The notes: a model not told the origin generated them from the letters alone. DNA of 64,000 nt from Lasiodiplodia sp. COLG20 (GCA_009801085.1 VNWV01000003.1:2294001-2358000); one strand, 5' to 3'. Positions 21,885-33,758 are shown, counted from the stretch's first letter. Program-made: numbers and translations.

Positions 21885-24561
21885 TGGATTAGCGGCTAAG
21901 GTACAGGACGCGGCGGGTTCTCAATGGGATTTTGTAGTGATGGGGTGCGGGTGTGGGCTGAGAGGACAAAGGGTCGCAAGGGTGGCCAAGAAGGGTGGCC
22001 CTGGGGGCTTTATATCGGCAACACGCACGAGGCCAAAGGACCCTTTGAGGCACCGTGAAACGGTTGCCGCACGGGCGGGATTGTTAGTAGCATGGGCCCA
22101 TCTTCAGAGAGTCGACAGGTTGCGAGCTGGCGCCACGCGGAAGGAGCTGGCATGGTACGTGGTGGAAGCTGCGGGCTTGGCGCGCTGCGGCAAAGCGAGC
22201 CAGCGAAATACGCACGCGCGAGCATGCCGCGCCCGAGAGCGAGCGGTGCAGGTTCGGATTGCTCAGGGAGATGATCACAAGGTGCGAAGGAGCGTCTGCG
22301 GTCGAGTTCCTGTTACCCCCATTTAATTCCCCTTCGGGAAAGATCCTGGGCGCTAGCGAGTTCTGCTTACCCCCAGGAAACTCCAGCGCACGGGAACGGC
22401 GCTCTGGCGAGGCTCAGGCCAGGGCACCGCGCCCCCAGCCTGCATCATTGCGTAAATCGCCTGCGCTGACGAATCGCGCGCCGGGCGTTTGTTGCAGCTC
22501 TTTTTTCTGCGCGAGCTCGAGCAGATGCGGCGGTGGAAACAACAGCTGCGATTGCGGAGCGCAAGGCGTGACTCAGCTCCCAGCCGGGCACATCTCGGAG
22601 CCGCCTTCTGATCGAACCCTCACTCTTGCGTCATCCAAGCAGCGAATTTTTCAGCCCTTCGCCGACCCCGGACGTCGGCGCTGCGAGTGCCCGCCATCGC
22701 ACCTCACTCTGGCGCGAGCGGCTGCGATGCCGCACCACTATTTCCTTTTACCCAACAGATTGCCAAAGCCGCCCGTACCCGCGCCCGCGACAGACGCGCG
22801 AGCCTCACCGCTGCGCCAGCGTCGCGCTGCAGCAATCGTGCCGGATCATCCCTCCCGCCCACCGGCACCCCAGCTTTCCCCGCACAACCTTAGCGCTCCC
22901 TGCTGAGAGCCGCCAGAAGGCCTCCAGCCCGCCCCAACGAGCCTCACGCGCCCCAAGCCCGTGGCTAGCCCAGCCTTTAGTCAGGTACGGCGGATTACTG
23001 TGAGTAACAATTTCTCCTTTCCCCGCACCCGCTGCTCCTGGTCCGTTTAGCACTGGCCGTCCGGAGGCGCCTGTACGTGTCAAGTGATGCAAGGGCAGGA
23101 GAAAGGAGGAGACGCGCGCCTGATGGCTGCGTGATGGCTGCGTGTCCGTTCGCCATTTGAAAAGGACCAGCTGCCGGTCAAACCCCGTCACATGACGCCT
23201 ACCCCAGATTCCAGATCATCTCCAAAAACGCCTGCATGACCAGGGGTTGCCATCACCATGAGGTCCCAGCAACGTCTCATCAGTGGAGGTGCACCGCCCC
23301 TCTTGACGTTGCGGTGTCACTGTGCCCGCCAGCTGTCGCTGCCGCCGGTGGACCCGCTCCGCAATTTGTGCTGGCAGCCAGATGGAAGCTGGAGAAGAAG
23401 CTGGCCGAAGCGGCCGACGGGCGGAAAGCGGTAATACGATTCCGTACTCAAGCCCTTAGTGGGACCTCATCAGCGCAGGGACTCCACAATTCCATTGATG
23501 CGACCCCTCAATATGGGAATAGGCCCTTCTTCTCGAACGGCTGACGATGGGCGCCAACAGCGCTGCCGACGATGTGCACAAGGGGTTGAAAGCCAAGCTC
23601 ACCATCAAGCCAACTAGAACTCCCCAACCAGCCACGACCTGCGCTTCGGCGGCACACCTGACCTTACCCCGGATTTCTATTACCCCAGAGTTTCCTCCCT
23701 CCAGGGAAGCTGCCGATCCGGAACAAAGAGAACTCTCCCTGCTGGCCTCGCGGGTCGGCTAGCCTTCCGCACGGCTAAGCATTTTCTCCTCATCCGGACG
23801 TTGTTGTTACCAATCGAAATCCGGGGAATGGCTGCCATGGAAATGATGCAATCTCTGACATAATTTGAACCACCTTCCGTCTAAACCTCCGCACTCAACC
23901 GGCCAACCATTGGTGTAGGGCCCCAACTGCTCCGCGGAGATGCAGGAACAAGACATTTAGGCCTGCAAGCAGGACAATATCACGCTGTGCGATGCAGTCT
24001 CGGGAATAGTTCCAGACCTTCCGCGTGCGATAGACATCCGACGTGAGCGTCCCTGTGCTGCTTTCTGTTGAATCGCCATCGCTTTTCGCCGGCTTGACGT
24101 TCATACATCGCTACTGATCATGCGGGGCCCCCAATCAACAACCACCAACACGGACTAGCAATGTGCAAGGCAGATGCCGTAATGTTCTCGATTGTTCTCC
24201 CATCGAACACCGTCTCCCTTTGATTGCAACGATCGCTCAGGAGACGCGAAAAAAAGAAAAACTCGAAAAGGTGTTGCTTCGCATCCGGGGGTATCAATTC
24301 CCTTCCGCACTCTTGCCATTTAAGCCAACCAATAACTGCTCATCTAAACCGCCAACCAATAACTGCTCATCTAAACCGCCAACCACCAAAAAGAGCCAAA
24401 GCCCAACGGAACCCCAAAGAAGGACAAGGTAATATTGACATTAAAAATCGGAAGCCGTTCATCCCGCATCAACCAACAGATTTCTCATCCACGACGTCTC
24501 CTCCCCCACTCAGTTCTTCACACGAGCCATTCGTGCGCACTCTTTCCTACATTTCCCCCTC
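21885..24561. other. GC-rich intergenic stretch
   Basis: 2.7 kb holding the F-box promoter on the left and the 3' flank of a GPI-protein gene on the right. Open frames near 22.3-23.2 kb are Arg/Pro/Ser-rich on both strands with no recognisable domain. A perfect 27-bp tandem duplication lies at 24327-24380. Confidence 0.45.
24327..24380. repeat. Perfect 27-bp tandem duplication
   Basis: Two identical units starting AACCAATAACTGCTC and ending TAAACCGCC, at 24327-24353 and 24354-24380, followed by the start of a third (AACCACC). It sits about 180 bp beyond the stop codon of the GPI-protein gene on the minus strand. Confidence 0.95.
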
Positions 24562-25411
24562 TTACAAGACGAAGAAAGCGCAGGCAGCGCCCAGCAGGGC
24601 CAGACCGCCTCCAATGACGCGGTTGGCGGCAGCGCCGCTGGTCGGTGCGTTGCCGGAAGCGGACGAGGTGGAGGTAGAGGTGGAAGTGCTCTCCGACGAG
24701 GAGGCGGTGCGGGACGAGGAAGAGCTCGACGATCCGGATGCAGAGGCCGAGGCCGAGGCCGAAGCGGAAGACGACTTGGTCGAGGTGGCCATGGTCGAGG
24801 ACTCGTCGTCGGAAGAGGACTTGGTGGAAGCAGCCTTGACCGAGGTGGCCGAGGGGGTGGTCGTGGCAGCACCGTAGGTGTAGGTGCTGGTGGTGGAGGC
24901 GACGGTGACGGTCGACTCAAGGACGAAGTAGGGGTAGTAGTTGGTCTCGGTCGGGTCGTCGTCGTTGATGATCTCGATGGTGTAGTCGGAGCCACGGACA
25001 GTGTCCTTGGGGATGGACCAGGTGTAGGAACCGGTGTTGTCAATCTTCTCTGTCAGGGAGAAAAAGACATGTTAGCGCCTGAAAGAAAAAAAAAAAAAAA
25101 AAGAGCGTAGGGATTTTGAGAGTGGCGAAGTAGACGTACCGGCAATGGGGGTACCCTCCTTCAGGTCGTTGCTGGCACCGGAGCGGAGCACGAGCGTGAC
25201 CGTCTTTCCGGCGGTGGCGTCCCACTGGAGCTGGATGTCCTGACCAGCGACGGGAGCGAAGCCACTGGGATAAATGTCAGCGATGATGTCACCATGATGA
25301 GAAAGAGAAGGTAAATTGTACTTACGAGGTAGGGACGATGAAGGCGTTTTCGGCAGCAGAGGCCAGAGCGGCGAAGCCGGCGATGGCGAGCGAGGTGATG
25401 GTGTACTTCAT
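24562..25411 (-). CDS. GPI-anchored cell-wall protein with Kre9/Knh-like N-terminal domain (copy 1)
   Basis: Three exons: 25411-25326, 25264-25140 and 25049-24562, phases closing to 232 residues. Signal peptide about 1-19 (MKYTITSLAIAGFAALASA). Residues about 24-110 form the Ig-like Kre9/Knh domain: FIVPTSGFAPVAGQDIQLQW, VTLVLRSGASNDL, GSYTWSIP and GSDYTIEIIND. A Ser/Thr/Ala-rich stalk follows (residues about 120-205), then a small-residue site (NAPTSGAAAN) and a hydrophobic tail GGGLALLGAACAFFVL, the layout of a GPI-anchor signal. Related yeast proteins act in beta-1,6-glucan assembly, but most filamentous-fungal members are uncharacterised wall or surface proteins. The second intron carries a long T tract before its acceptor. 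A second gene of the same architecture lies 2.9 kb upstream on the same strand, suggesting old duplication. Confidence 0.9.
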
Positions 25412-28300
25412 GATGACGGTGGTATTTGGTGGTTGTCGAGAGGACGAGAAGCGGTCGTGTATTAAGAAAGTACCGGATTAAGGGAGTACAGGCACGCGCT
25501 GATGATGTCGACAAGTGCAAGAATGCTGGGGTGGATGCGTGGCAAGTCGGCGCTACTTAAAGGCGACAAGAATGATTGGCGGTGTTGGTAGTTGCTGTTG
25601 TCGAAAAGAGGGACAGACGGTCAGGTATTACGGTACAGGCGAGCAAACCAGCGACAAGGAAAGAAAAAAGAAAGAAACGAAAGAAACCGGGGAAATTGCA
25701 CTCTATATCATCGCACTCTCTCTCACACTAGGTGCTCTATCTCCGTCCAACTTAGCCTAGGCAGTCAACCCCGGCGCTTTCCAGATCGTCCACATGGATG
25801 GGAAATTGGATTTACAAGATAACGTCCGTTACTTCGGCCGCCATCAAAAGTAGCGCGCAATTATAAGAGCATGGACCATTGCCCATCGCGCTCTTAACGC
25901 CGACGCCCACTACTCGCGGAAACCTTTTGATGCTTCCAAGCATTCTTGCCAACGTCTTTTTCAATGCCGAGTCGCCGCCGTCGTTTCGCTGCAAGTAAAG
26001 GGGGTTGTGCACAAGCGAGCGTGACGCACAGCATCAGCAAGGGGAAAGGGAGGCATGATGGAGGAGGAGGGAAGGCAGAGGATTGGGCCTAGTGCAGCCT
26101 TCACCGCTTGTGCTAACTTCCTCTTCGCGGAGTGGGCTTCCTCTCGGGGGCTGAACTGGCTGAAGAAACTATCACCACCAATGATGTGGCGTAGCGATCC
26201 TCTCTGCTCTTACCCCTTATCGATCCTACCCACTTCCCGACGGGCGCTTAATTTTTGTCTTGGATTTTAGCATGCTTGGTTTGCTCGCCGCAGGTGTTTG
26301 CTATTTTAAAAGGGGTAGGTGGTGTGGTCCAGTAGTCGCTCGCTCGCTCGCTCGTTCGCGCTCGGCTGTCGGGAGAAATGCGCCGCCAGGGCCACCACGG
26401 TTAGCCTTTTGCCGGGGCGATGGAGGGTCCGGACTGGACTGAATGACTGGCTGGCTCAAATCTGACTGGGGGCTGAAATTATTCGCTTGGGCGCTGTGCC
26501 GCTAATGTTATTGGACGGTACCTGCCCTTTGGCTTTTTAGCGCCGGCAGCAGCCTTTGGTGGACCACAGGCCGGAACCTGGCGGCAGGGAAGAGCGACGA
26601 CACAGAAGCTGAACGTGCGCTTCCCGAGATTGCAGCGCGGTGTTTTTCTCTGTTCCTTTGCCGAAGGATGACGTTGTATTGGAGCATGTGGAGGTCGTTC
26701 ATTGAAACGCGGGGCTTGCGGTTGTGAGTTGTCTGCCGGATGTCGGCGGATGGTGATTGGCTTTGATGGTTTAAGGGGTCGTCGAGTCACGGCACTTGGT
26801 CTTCATCCAATGCTGAAGCGACTGAGCATCTCACGATACGGGCCCGACGACGACACATGCTCTTTCTTCCGCTTAGGCCGGTGGCCATTCCTTCACGCCA
26901 TGAGTAGGTATAGTGTGAGCACGAGCATCGTCGCCATCTCTCGCCATACCTCGTCCAGAGACTCTCGTGTGCCCCAAACGCCTCTGCCAACTTTCCCTTC
27001 CTTGGAGGAGAAGTAGCATGCGGTGGTGTAGTGTCGCGATTGTAGATAAGGATACAACGCGGGGAGATGATCCGAGGTCTCCTCTAACCACTCTCGTCTG
27101 CAAAAGCGTTATCCGATACGAACCAAAGGATCAGCGCACAGCGCGCATCAATCTGGGGTAAGGGAAGATAATTACGACGTCTGGAATGTTCGGATGACAT
27201 TGCCATGACGACGATGGGTTTTGACGCCCGCAGCCCTAAAGCGTGTGCAGAAAGAAGCTGAAGAAAACGAAGCTTACTGCTTGCCGTGGCTCTCGCACTA
27301 TTTTAGTCACTGTGTTGGACGGAACCTAATGCGCGTGTGCATATTATCGCGTGCATATGCAGGTAGCCGACCCGCGCATGCAGGGCAAAAAGGATCGGGG
27401 GCGGCGGGTCGGTCTGGGCAGGATGGAGGAAGCATGTTTGCTCTCATATGCGCGTACACAGGCGGACCAGAGAAAACGACGAGGGAAAGTGGCGAAGCCG
27501 AGATGTTGTGCTCCCACACGAGGGAGCAACGTCTATCGATCGATCGTGTAAGGAAGAAAGACTATTGTGCGACCTGCCCGATGCCGGTGATGTGAGACTG
27601 TGTCTCTTCGAGAACCATGGTCATGCATTGCATCTAGACCTTCGGCGTCTCCAGCCTGAAGCATAAGTCTTGGCCGAAGAGCTTTGCGCCTGTGCTAGAT
27701 ACCGGGATAGGCGAAGACGTCGGCCATTTCTTTGTTTTGTCTATAGAAGAGATCTAGTTATAGCAAGGTCATAGTGGGTCAAAAGGGTCCTCTTCATCAG
27801 GCGTACCTATATTCGCTTGCCCGTTATATCATAGAGCTCTATCTGGGTAGTAGCCGGTGAGATTCATCCAGGGGTCAAATGCAGTTTCTTTTTCCTCCGT
27901 GAGAGGTGTGTCCCACGAATGCAACGTCATACCGCATCCGCAGTGAGAGTATGAAACGTGGACGGTGACGCAAGGTGGCGATGCTTCAACAAGGAACAAA
28001 GAAGTAAGGGCGCGGGGCACGTGAAAATCTTTTGGTGGTATCCGTCGAACGGAGTTTCATTACTGTGGAAACTAGCGGGCGGCGCTGGGGAGCGTCGGCC
28101 CGCATGTATCGTGTGAAGAATAGAGATTGTACATGAAGAATAGCGCTGGGGCGTGACTACGTCCGTCGCGACAGGGCCATTGTGTTTCGTTCATTAAGAA
28201 TAAGAGCAATTACGTCGTAAAATAGAACCTGTAGCATACCGAAGCCATTCGCCATGAAATGCTCAGATGCTCCTCCCTTACATGCGCGGCAGATGACTCC
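25412..28300. other. Intergenic stretch between the two GPI-protein genes
   Basis: 2.9 kb with no supported gene. It contains a short CGCTCGCTCGCTCG run at about 26338. Open frames at 26.5-27.6 kb on both strands have no recognisable content. The 25.4-25.8 kb part should hold the promoter of GPI copy 1. Confidence 0.45.
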
Positions 28301-29181
28301 TTAGTTGAGGAAGATCATGGCAGCAACGGCGCCGAGGACGAGCGCGATGGGGCTAACCATGCTGGGCATGGCGGCACCGGAGGTAGGGGCGCCACCAGTA
28401 GAGCTGGCAGTCTCGGACGCGCCGGAGGAGCTCGAGCCCTCGGACGACGAGGTGGTGGAGGTGGCGGTCGAGCTGTGCAGGGTGCTGCTGATAGTGCCGT
28501 TGGACGGCCTGCTGCTGGTGGCAGTCGCGTTCGAGCTGGTGATGGAGGCCAGGGTCGAGTTGGCGGCCGAGATCAGCGAGGACAGCGAGGAGGCAGCCGA
28601 GGAGAGCGAGGCGCTGGCAGTGATGGTGGAGCTCTCGGTCGAGCTGGCAGAGCCAGAAGCCGAGGCAGAAGCCGAAGCGGACGCGGACGCAGAGGCAGAG
28701 GCAGAGGCAGAGGCAGAGGCAGAGGCCGAAGCAGAGGCAGAAGCAGAAGCAGAAGCAGAGGAGCTGGAAGATGCCGAAGAGGAAGCCGAGGCAGAACCGC
28801 CGGTGAGGCTGAAGGGGCCGAAGTAGTTGTTCTGGTCGCCCTGCTTGATCTCGATGGCGTAGTCGTCGTCGGTCTCTAGGCTGCTGTCCACAGTCCACTG
28901 GTAAGAACCGCCGGTGGCATCGGCTAGAGCAAAGTTGTCAGTGACAGCGACCTTGGGTAAAAGTTGGTGAACTCACAGGTCAGGGTGGTGAGAGTGTCCA
29001 GGTTGTTGGGGTCGCCCTTGCGCAGGAGGAGAGATACAGCGGCGCCAGCCGGCGCAGAGTACTCAATGGTGTAGGTTTGGCCGGCCTGGACAGAGGAGGG
29101 AGCCTTAGTGATGCCCAGGTCCTGAGCAATGACGCTCGAAATGAGGGCGGCAGCGCCGACGATGGTGGAGAAGAAGCGCAT
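28301..29181 (-). CDS. GPI-anchored cell-wall protein with Kre9/Knh-like domain and Ser-Ala repeat (copy 2)
   Basis: Two exons, 29181-28977 and 28923-28301; intron GTGAGT...GCTCTAG, phase 1, giving 275 residues. Signal peptide about 1-19 (MRFFSTIVGAAALISSVIA). The Kre9/Knh-like domain spans about 20-105: ITKAPSSVQAGQTYTIEYSA, VSLLLRKGDPNNLDTL, GSYQWTVD, DDDYAIEIKQGDQNNYFGPF. Residues about 112-160 are a Ser-Ala dipeptide array, followed by a Ser/Thr stalk with several NxT/S sites (NSTLAS, NATATS, NGTIS), and a hydrophobic tail MVSPIALVLGAVAAMIFLN preceded by TSGAA, fitting a GPI signal. Same architecture and strand as the gene at 24562-25411, though the sequence is well diverged. Likely located at the wall or plasma membrane; specific role unknown. 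Confidence 0.9.
28640..28790. repeat. Low-complexity GAGGCA/GAAGCA array encoding Ser-Ala dipeptides
   Basis: On the plus strand the hexamers GAGGCA, GAAGCA, GAGGCC and GAAGCC recur almost without interruption; read on the minus strand they encode alternating Ser and Ala in GPI copy 2. Such arrays often vary in length between strains. Confidence 0.85.
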
Positions 29182-30579
29182 TGCGGTAGTGTTGGCGGTG
29201 TGTAATGCGTAAGACTAGTTGCGGGTATTAAAGAGCGAGAGCGAGTGTTGATGTCGACTGAAGAACGAATGGAGGCTGTGCAGAGGCGGACAGTCCGGGG
29301 CAGCGGCGATAGAAGAATGTGGGCGGAATGGAAACACGGACAGGCCAAGGAAAATTCTTATAATGAGCATGATCGTGCGATTCAGCAATATGGAAGAGCG
29401 TGATCCAATGACATGGCCTGGGGGATCACCAGCCCTGCTGTCCCCCAGACAAAGGCTAGCAGGGATTGCCTTAAGGTTGCATTTAGCCTCCCGCGGGGCG
29501 AGGAAAAGGGGCCAATCCTGCCGCGTTGGGTACCACGGCCGCGTGGGCTCGCGGCTGAGCTGGCTTCGCTGTGTCGTCGGCGACTGCTGAAGCGCAGCCA
29601 GGGCGCGCTCAGCTGCCGTGACGACTGCGCGGCAGTGGACGCCCTCACCGCGCGCAGTCGAGGACCATTTCCCAGCCGCGTCGGTGGCGTTCTGGCCGCC
29701 GTTCGCATGGGGCGCAATTTCCGGGCTGTGGGCTGCGGATTTGCGGATGCACCACAAATGCCGCCGTTGGGGGCAGGATCAGCCCGGCGCGAGGCTCGTG
29801 TTTGTGACCGCGATCCTGCGCGAGTTGGCGGTGGGACTGATGCCTGGAGCCGGCGAGAGTGACAGCTGCCGAACCTCCTCGTTCGGAGACGCTAGAAGGC
29901 CGGCGCCGCGGACCGTCGGCTCTGAGCTGGCAAGTCTGAGGTCACCGCATCAATCCTGACGCCTATCCTGACGCCGGTATTAACATCGCTCTCTCTCCCC
30001 GGTCAGGCGTGCACGCTTTTGCGGCCTGTCTTGTGCGACGCGATCATGCAGAGCGTGCGGAGATGAGCTTCGATAGCGCTGCTTGGCCTGCGCTGTTCCT
30101 TGCAGCCGCCCGCCCAATCGAGAAATCCTCCAGCGAGTCAATGGCCAGCCTCAGCATCACGCGACTCCACCGCCCTCTTCCCGCCGAATCCTGGACATTC
30201 TTTTCGCTTGAACCTCTTGATCGTGTTGCTATTCTGAGACCTTTGCTTCCCAGCAACCGCTTCAATATCGACCATGTAGCCCTCGACCCCGGCCATTACT
30301 ACCCGCACTATCACCATTATGAGCACCATTGATCCTATAATCGCCCAAGCCTCGCCACGCCCGTTCGTAAGCTTGGGCGCCATCCTGAGGCGATCAAACC
30401 ATCCCCGCAAATTCGCCATCGCCATCACTTCCCGCTGAGCTTCTTTTCCTTTTCCCGTCGGCCCCTCGCATCCACGCAGGAAAATCCGAATGTTCTAGCC
30501 CCCGAACTTTCTTGGTTACCCTTGCCAAGGTAAAAGAAAAAAGGAAAAGAAAAGAATGTGTGAGAGAGCAGAGCCACCT
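29182..30579. other. Intergenic region; possible small membrane protein frame
   Basis: Holds the promoter of GPI copy 2 and the 3' flank of the next gene. A minus-strand frame at 30138-30428 (96 codons) contains a 20-residue hydrophobic run (IIGSMVLIMVIVRVVMAGVEG) that could be a single membrane helix, but it has no recognisable family and I do not call it. Other frames are GC-driven. Confidence 0.35.
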
Positions 30580-31467
30580 TCACAGCATCTCCAACCAAGC
30601 CGTCACCCTCGCCGTCCTCTCAGCCTCCTCGCCTTCCTTCTTCTCTTCTGTGACAGTCAGGCCCTTCTCCTCTAACCCCTTCAGCTTCTCCCTCAGGTTT
30701 CCCGCCGAAGCCTCAATCAGCCGGTGCCTCTGCTGCTGCTGCTGTCGCTGTTGCTGTGGAAGGCAATCGCACTTGCCCAGCGCCGTCCTGCTCTGCTTCT
30801 CCAGCCCTGCCAAGACCCTTCTCGCCTCGGTCACGTAGGCCAGCGCCTTCTTGTTCGCAGCCGTCGATGTCGGCGGAAGCAGCCGCTCCGCCAGCGCGAA
30901 GAGCGTGTGGCAGCGGATCATCAATGAGAGGAAGCGATTATCTACCTCTCCTTCGTGAGAGGAGAGAAGCGCGGCTGTGGCCGAGGTTGCTGATGCAGTG
31001 ATGGGGTTGGGTGGTGTGCGGTCGACGTGAGAGTCGGTGTGATGCTTGTCTTGTTCGCACTCACGGTACTGGTGTTGTTGCGGTTCGGCGGCGGGAGTGT
31101 GAGCGGTCGCCGCGTCTTTGACGCCGTTGTCTCCGTGGTTGTTGCCGCCGTGACTGCTATACACCGGAAAGCTGTGGTAGTACGGTGATTTTTCTGGTGG
31201 GCCGACGCTTGGGTCGAAGGCCGGGAAGGGCTCGAGAGGTGAGGGTGGGCGGTGAGGAAGGACTGGCACGGCGGGCGAGACGATGGCCGGCTTCTGTCCG
31301 TATGTCGCCGTTACTGTGAGTAGCAGCTGCTTGGGTCGGTGAGGCGATGGCGTTGTCGGCAGCGGCGGCGCCACCACCGTGGTCGTCGTGCTTATTTCAT
31401 GCGGAAGGAGTGGGGCGCTGTCATCCTCTATCGCGATCATGACCGAGCTGGTGTTGGTTGTGCTCAT
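30580..31467 (-). CDS. Hypothetical protein, low-complexity N-terminus with helical C-terminus
   Basis: An uninterrupted frame; from ATG 31467 (MSTTNTSSVMIAIEDD) it encodes 295 residues; the frame is open to 31656. I do not recognise a family. Residues 1-150 are Pro/Thr/His-rich and look disordered. Residues about 180-295 look helical and amphipathic: FLSLMIRCHTLFALAERLLPP, KKALAYVTEARRVLAGLEKQ, a Gln-rich run (QQQRQQQQQRHR), then a charged coiled-coil-like end (LREKLKGLEEKGLTVTEEKKEGEE). The structured half with heptad-like leucines argues for a real protein rather than a chance frame. No signal peptide or membrane helix. No functional link to the GPI gene or the MYND-SET gene beside it is evident. 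Confidence 0.6.
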   Translation of the reverse strand: MSTTNTSSVMIAIEDDSAPLLPHEISTTTTVVAPPLPTTPSPHRPKQLLLTVTATYGQKPAIVSPAVPVLPHRPPSPLEPFPAFDPSVGPPEKSPYYHSFPVYSSHGGNNHGDNGVKDAATAHTPAAEPQQHQYRECEQDKHHTDSHVDRTPPNPITASATSATAALLSSHEGEVDNRFLSLMIRCHTLFALAERLLPPTSTAANKKALAYVTEARRVLAGLEKQSRTALGKCDCLPQQQRQQQQQRHRLIEASAGNLREKLKGLEEKGLTVTEEKKEGEEAERTARVTAWLEML

Positions 31468-32173
31468 GCAGGTGTTTGAGGAAGAGAGGGGCCAAGAAGC
31501 GCTTGCTGCTGGTTGCAGAAAGTAGAAGAGGGCGGCGTGGGTGCCTGCGGTGGGTTGGTGTCGAGGATAAAGCGCGAGCCGCCCGTCAAAAAATGCGCGG
31601 CGCTGCCTCGCCCTAACAGTTATGCATGATGGCCATTGAACACGCAGGGTAAGCACGCAAGAAGAGAGCCATGGCAGGTGACGCGCGAGCCGTTCGCGCG
31701 GCCCTGTGTTAGATGCGACTTGCTATCCCCCGTGCTTCACCAACCGCGGGGCTCGAATGGCTATCTGCCTTGAAACACGGCACGAGAAGCGCGTGTTTGA
31801 CACACATCCCTCGAGTGCATATCTGAGAGAAGAGGAAAAAGCCCCGTGTGCATCCTCATATCTAGAAGTGATTTACATCTAGGTGGTCGACTATCTTTGG
31901 CGCAGGCGAGGTAAGGCTCTTGGGAGTTTAACTTTCCCCACGCCCGAGACGGGTTCATGCGAAGGAGCACTCGACCACGGTGGGTTTGAGACGTAATGGA
32001 CCCCAGATATGGCGCTCTACTTGCGTAGATATTTAGCATTTGGCGTTTGATGCCATTGTATACTTTTTGGACCTAATGTCTGTATGGACAGTCACTTCAA
32101 CTACCCACACGAGTTGAGTGCAGCATTTCTCCCATCATACCAAAGAAATTCTCCCGCAACTCACTGTGGGATC
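31468..32173. other. Intergenic region
   Basis: About 700 bp between two minus-strand genes: promoter of the hypothetical gene plus 3' flank of the MYND-SET gene. Nothing else seen. Confidence 0.5.
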
Positions 32174-33758
32174 TCAAAATGGCATTTTCTCTCCAACTTT
32201 TCTCAGAATAACCCACTGCTCCTCGATTCTCGTCTTCATGCCCGCCAACACGGCATCATCACCCCTGGTCATATCCACCCTGATCTGCTCAAACTTCTCC
32301 ATCACCATCTTCGCGAACGCGCTGCCTGCGCCGTGACTCGTCGGCACGTTGGCCACCGTCTCGACCAACACGCCGAACAGCACGACGCCCAAGTTCAGCT
32401 TCGCAAACTCGGTCCCGAGGGTGCGCGCGAGAGCTTCGTGGTGGTCCTGCGCGACGACGAGCGTCAACATGGCAAGGCTCCACTTGTGCACGACGCGCAG
32501 CGGGTGGTGCGGCTGCGGGTAGAGCAGCGGATCGATGTCGAAGTAGCGGCGCACGGCGTGCAGCCAGGCGTCGACGAAGCGGCCCGCGTACAGGCACCCG
32601 ACGATGTACTCGTCGCGCATCGTCGCGAACGGCTGCCTGTCCGCCGGGTACACGCCCGTCTCGGCGCAGAACCGCAGCCCTTCCTCGATCGGCTGCAGCT
32701 CCTGCACGTACTGCGATCCGCCGCGCGCCTGCTCCAGCTTCGAGAAGGCCGTGGCTTCGAGGGACCCAGGCTTGACTACCTGGACCGACGAGGAGCCCGT
32801 CAGCCAGCGGTCTTCGCGGAGCGTCGGGCCTTCGGCACATTTTTTGCAGACGCAGTCGAAGTGGTAACGTTGACGGAGCTCGGTTTGGCGGCGCTCAAAG
32901 GGGTTGGTCGCGTCAATGTACGAGATGAAGATTTCCTCGTCCTTGGCGATAGGCTTGAGAGCACGGAACGAGAGCTGCGCGCCGTCCATGATTACGAAGG
33001 CATTGGGATCGCAGGAGTGATTTGCACTGCATGCAAGCGGGTCGAAGCAGATGCCCAAGGGCTCGAGAGCGCTGCCAATAAGGGTCAGGCTGTTGGTTAA
33101 GACCTGTCGCCAGTCAGATAGATAGTCGATGGTCATTGCCATGTGTGGCGTCTTACTCTGGCATAGACGCCTGTAGCAACGTTTGAGTTGAACGTGTCTT
33201 CAGCTCTGGAGTATTTCAGAGCGCCCATGGCTAGTACGGCATGTCTCTCCCACTCGGCATCCTTGCGAAGTTCATCAAGATGGTCTGGTAGGCTCTGCAA
33301 TCCCTCCCAGTCTTCATCCAAGATGAGGCCTGCCTTTCTCATGGTCAAGGTCTGAGTTACTGCGCGAACAGCATTGGGGAGTTGCCTCTCGGGGCCTAGT
33401 GTCTTGAGAACCGGACACTCGAACTTGTGGTGGCGCTTCCACGACTGGCTCTGGCACGTCTGCAACATACATTAGTCGGCCTTTCGGATCCGGAAATTTC
33501 TGTCAATATTACCCTGCCGCAATACTTGACCGTCCGGCAGCCAGTGCATGCTTTCAGTTCAAGTTGGTTGTTGGTGGCGCCGAAACCAGTAGAAGCGAAG
33601 CAATTGGCGCAGCAGCTGTCCAGGCTGACGCTGTCCAGCACCGTAATGAGGGGTCTTTTCAGCCCAAAAATCAGGTCGCCCGCCCCAATGTCTTGTTTCG
33701 CGAACAGACCGTTGCCCGCGACGGGAGACTTCTTCTTGAGCGCCTTATTTTCAGCCAT
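32174..33758 (-). CDS. MYND zinc finger and SET domain protein (SMYD-like)
   Basis: Three exons: 33758-33513, 33459-33157 and 33103-32174; introns GTAATA...GTTGCAG and GTAAGA...GCGACAG, both phase 0, giving 492 residues. The N-terminus (KSPVAGNGLFAKQDIGAGDLIF) starts the split SET domain. The MYND finger follows at about 48-97: CCANC, ACTGCRTVKYCGR, TCQSQSWKRHHKFEC, with the first intron inside it. The SET core resumes with FDPLACSANHSCDPNAFV and the post-SET cysteines CVCKKC after FISYID. The NHSCDPN motif binds S-adenosylmethionine; the family methylates lysines on histones or other proteins, with substrates mostly unknown in fungi. The C-terminal half is helical, as in SMYD proteins. ATG 33758 puts the SET start near residue 10. 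Confidence 0.93.

Noticed and set aside
22259..22906. 215-codon plus-strand frame
   Set aside because: Pro/Arg/Ser-rich, no domain, other frames open over the same DNA.
32084..33100. 338-codon plus-strand frame over the MYND-SET gene
   Set aside because: Antisense shadow of the SET domain exon.
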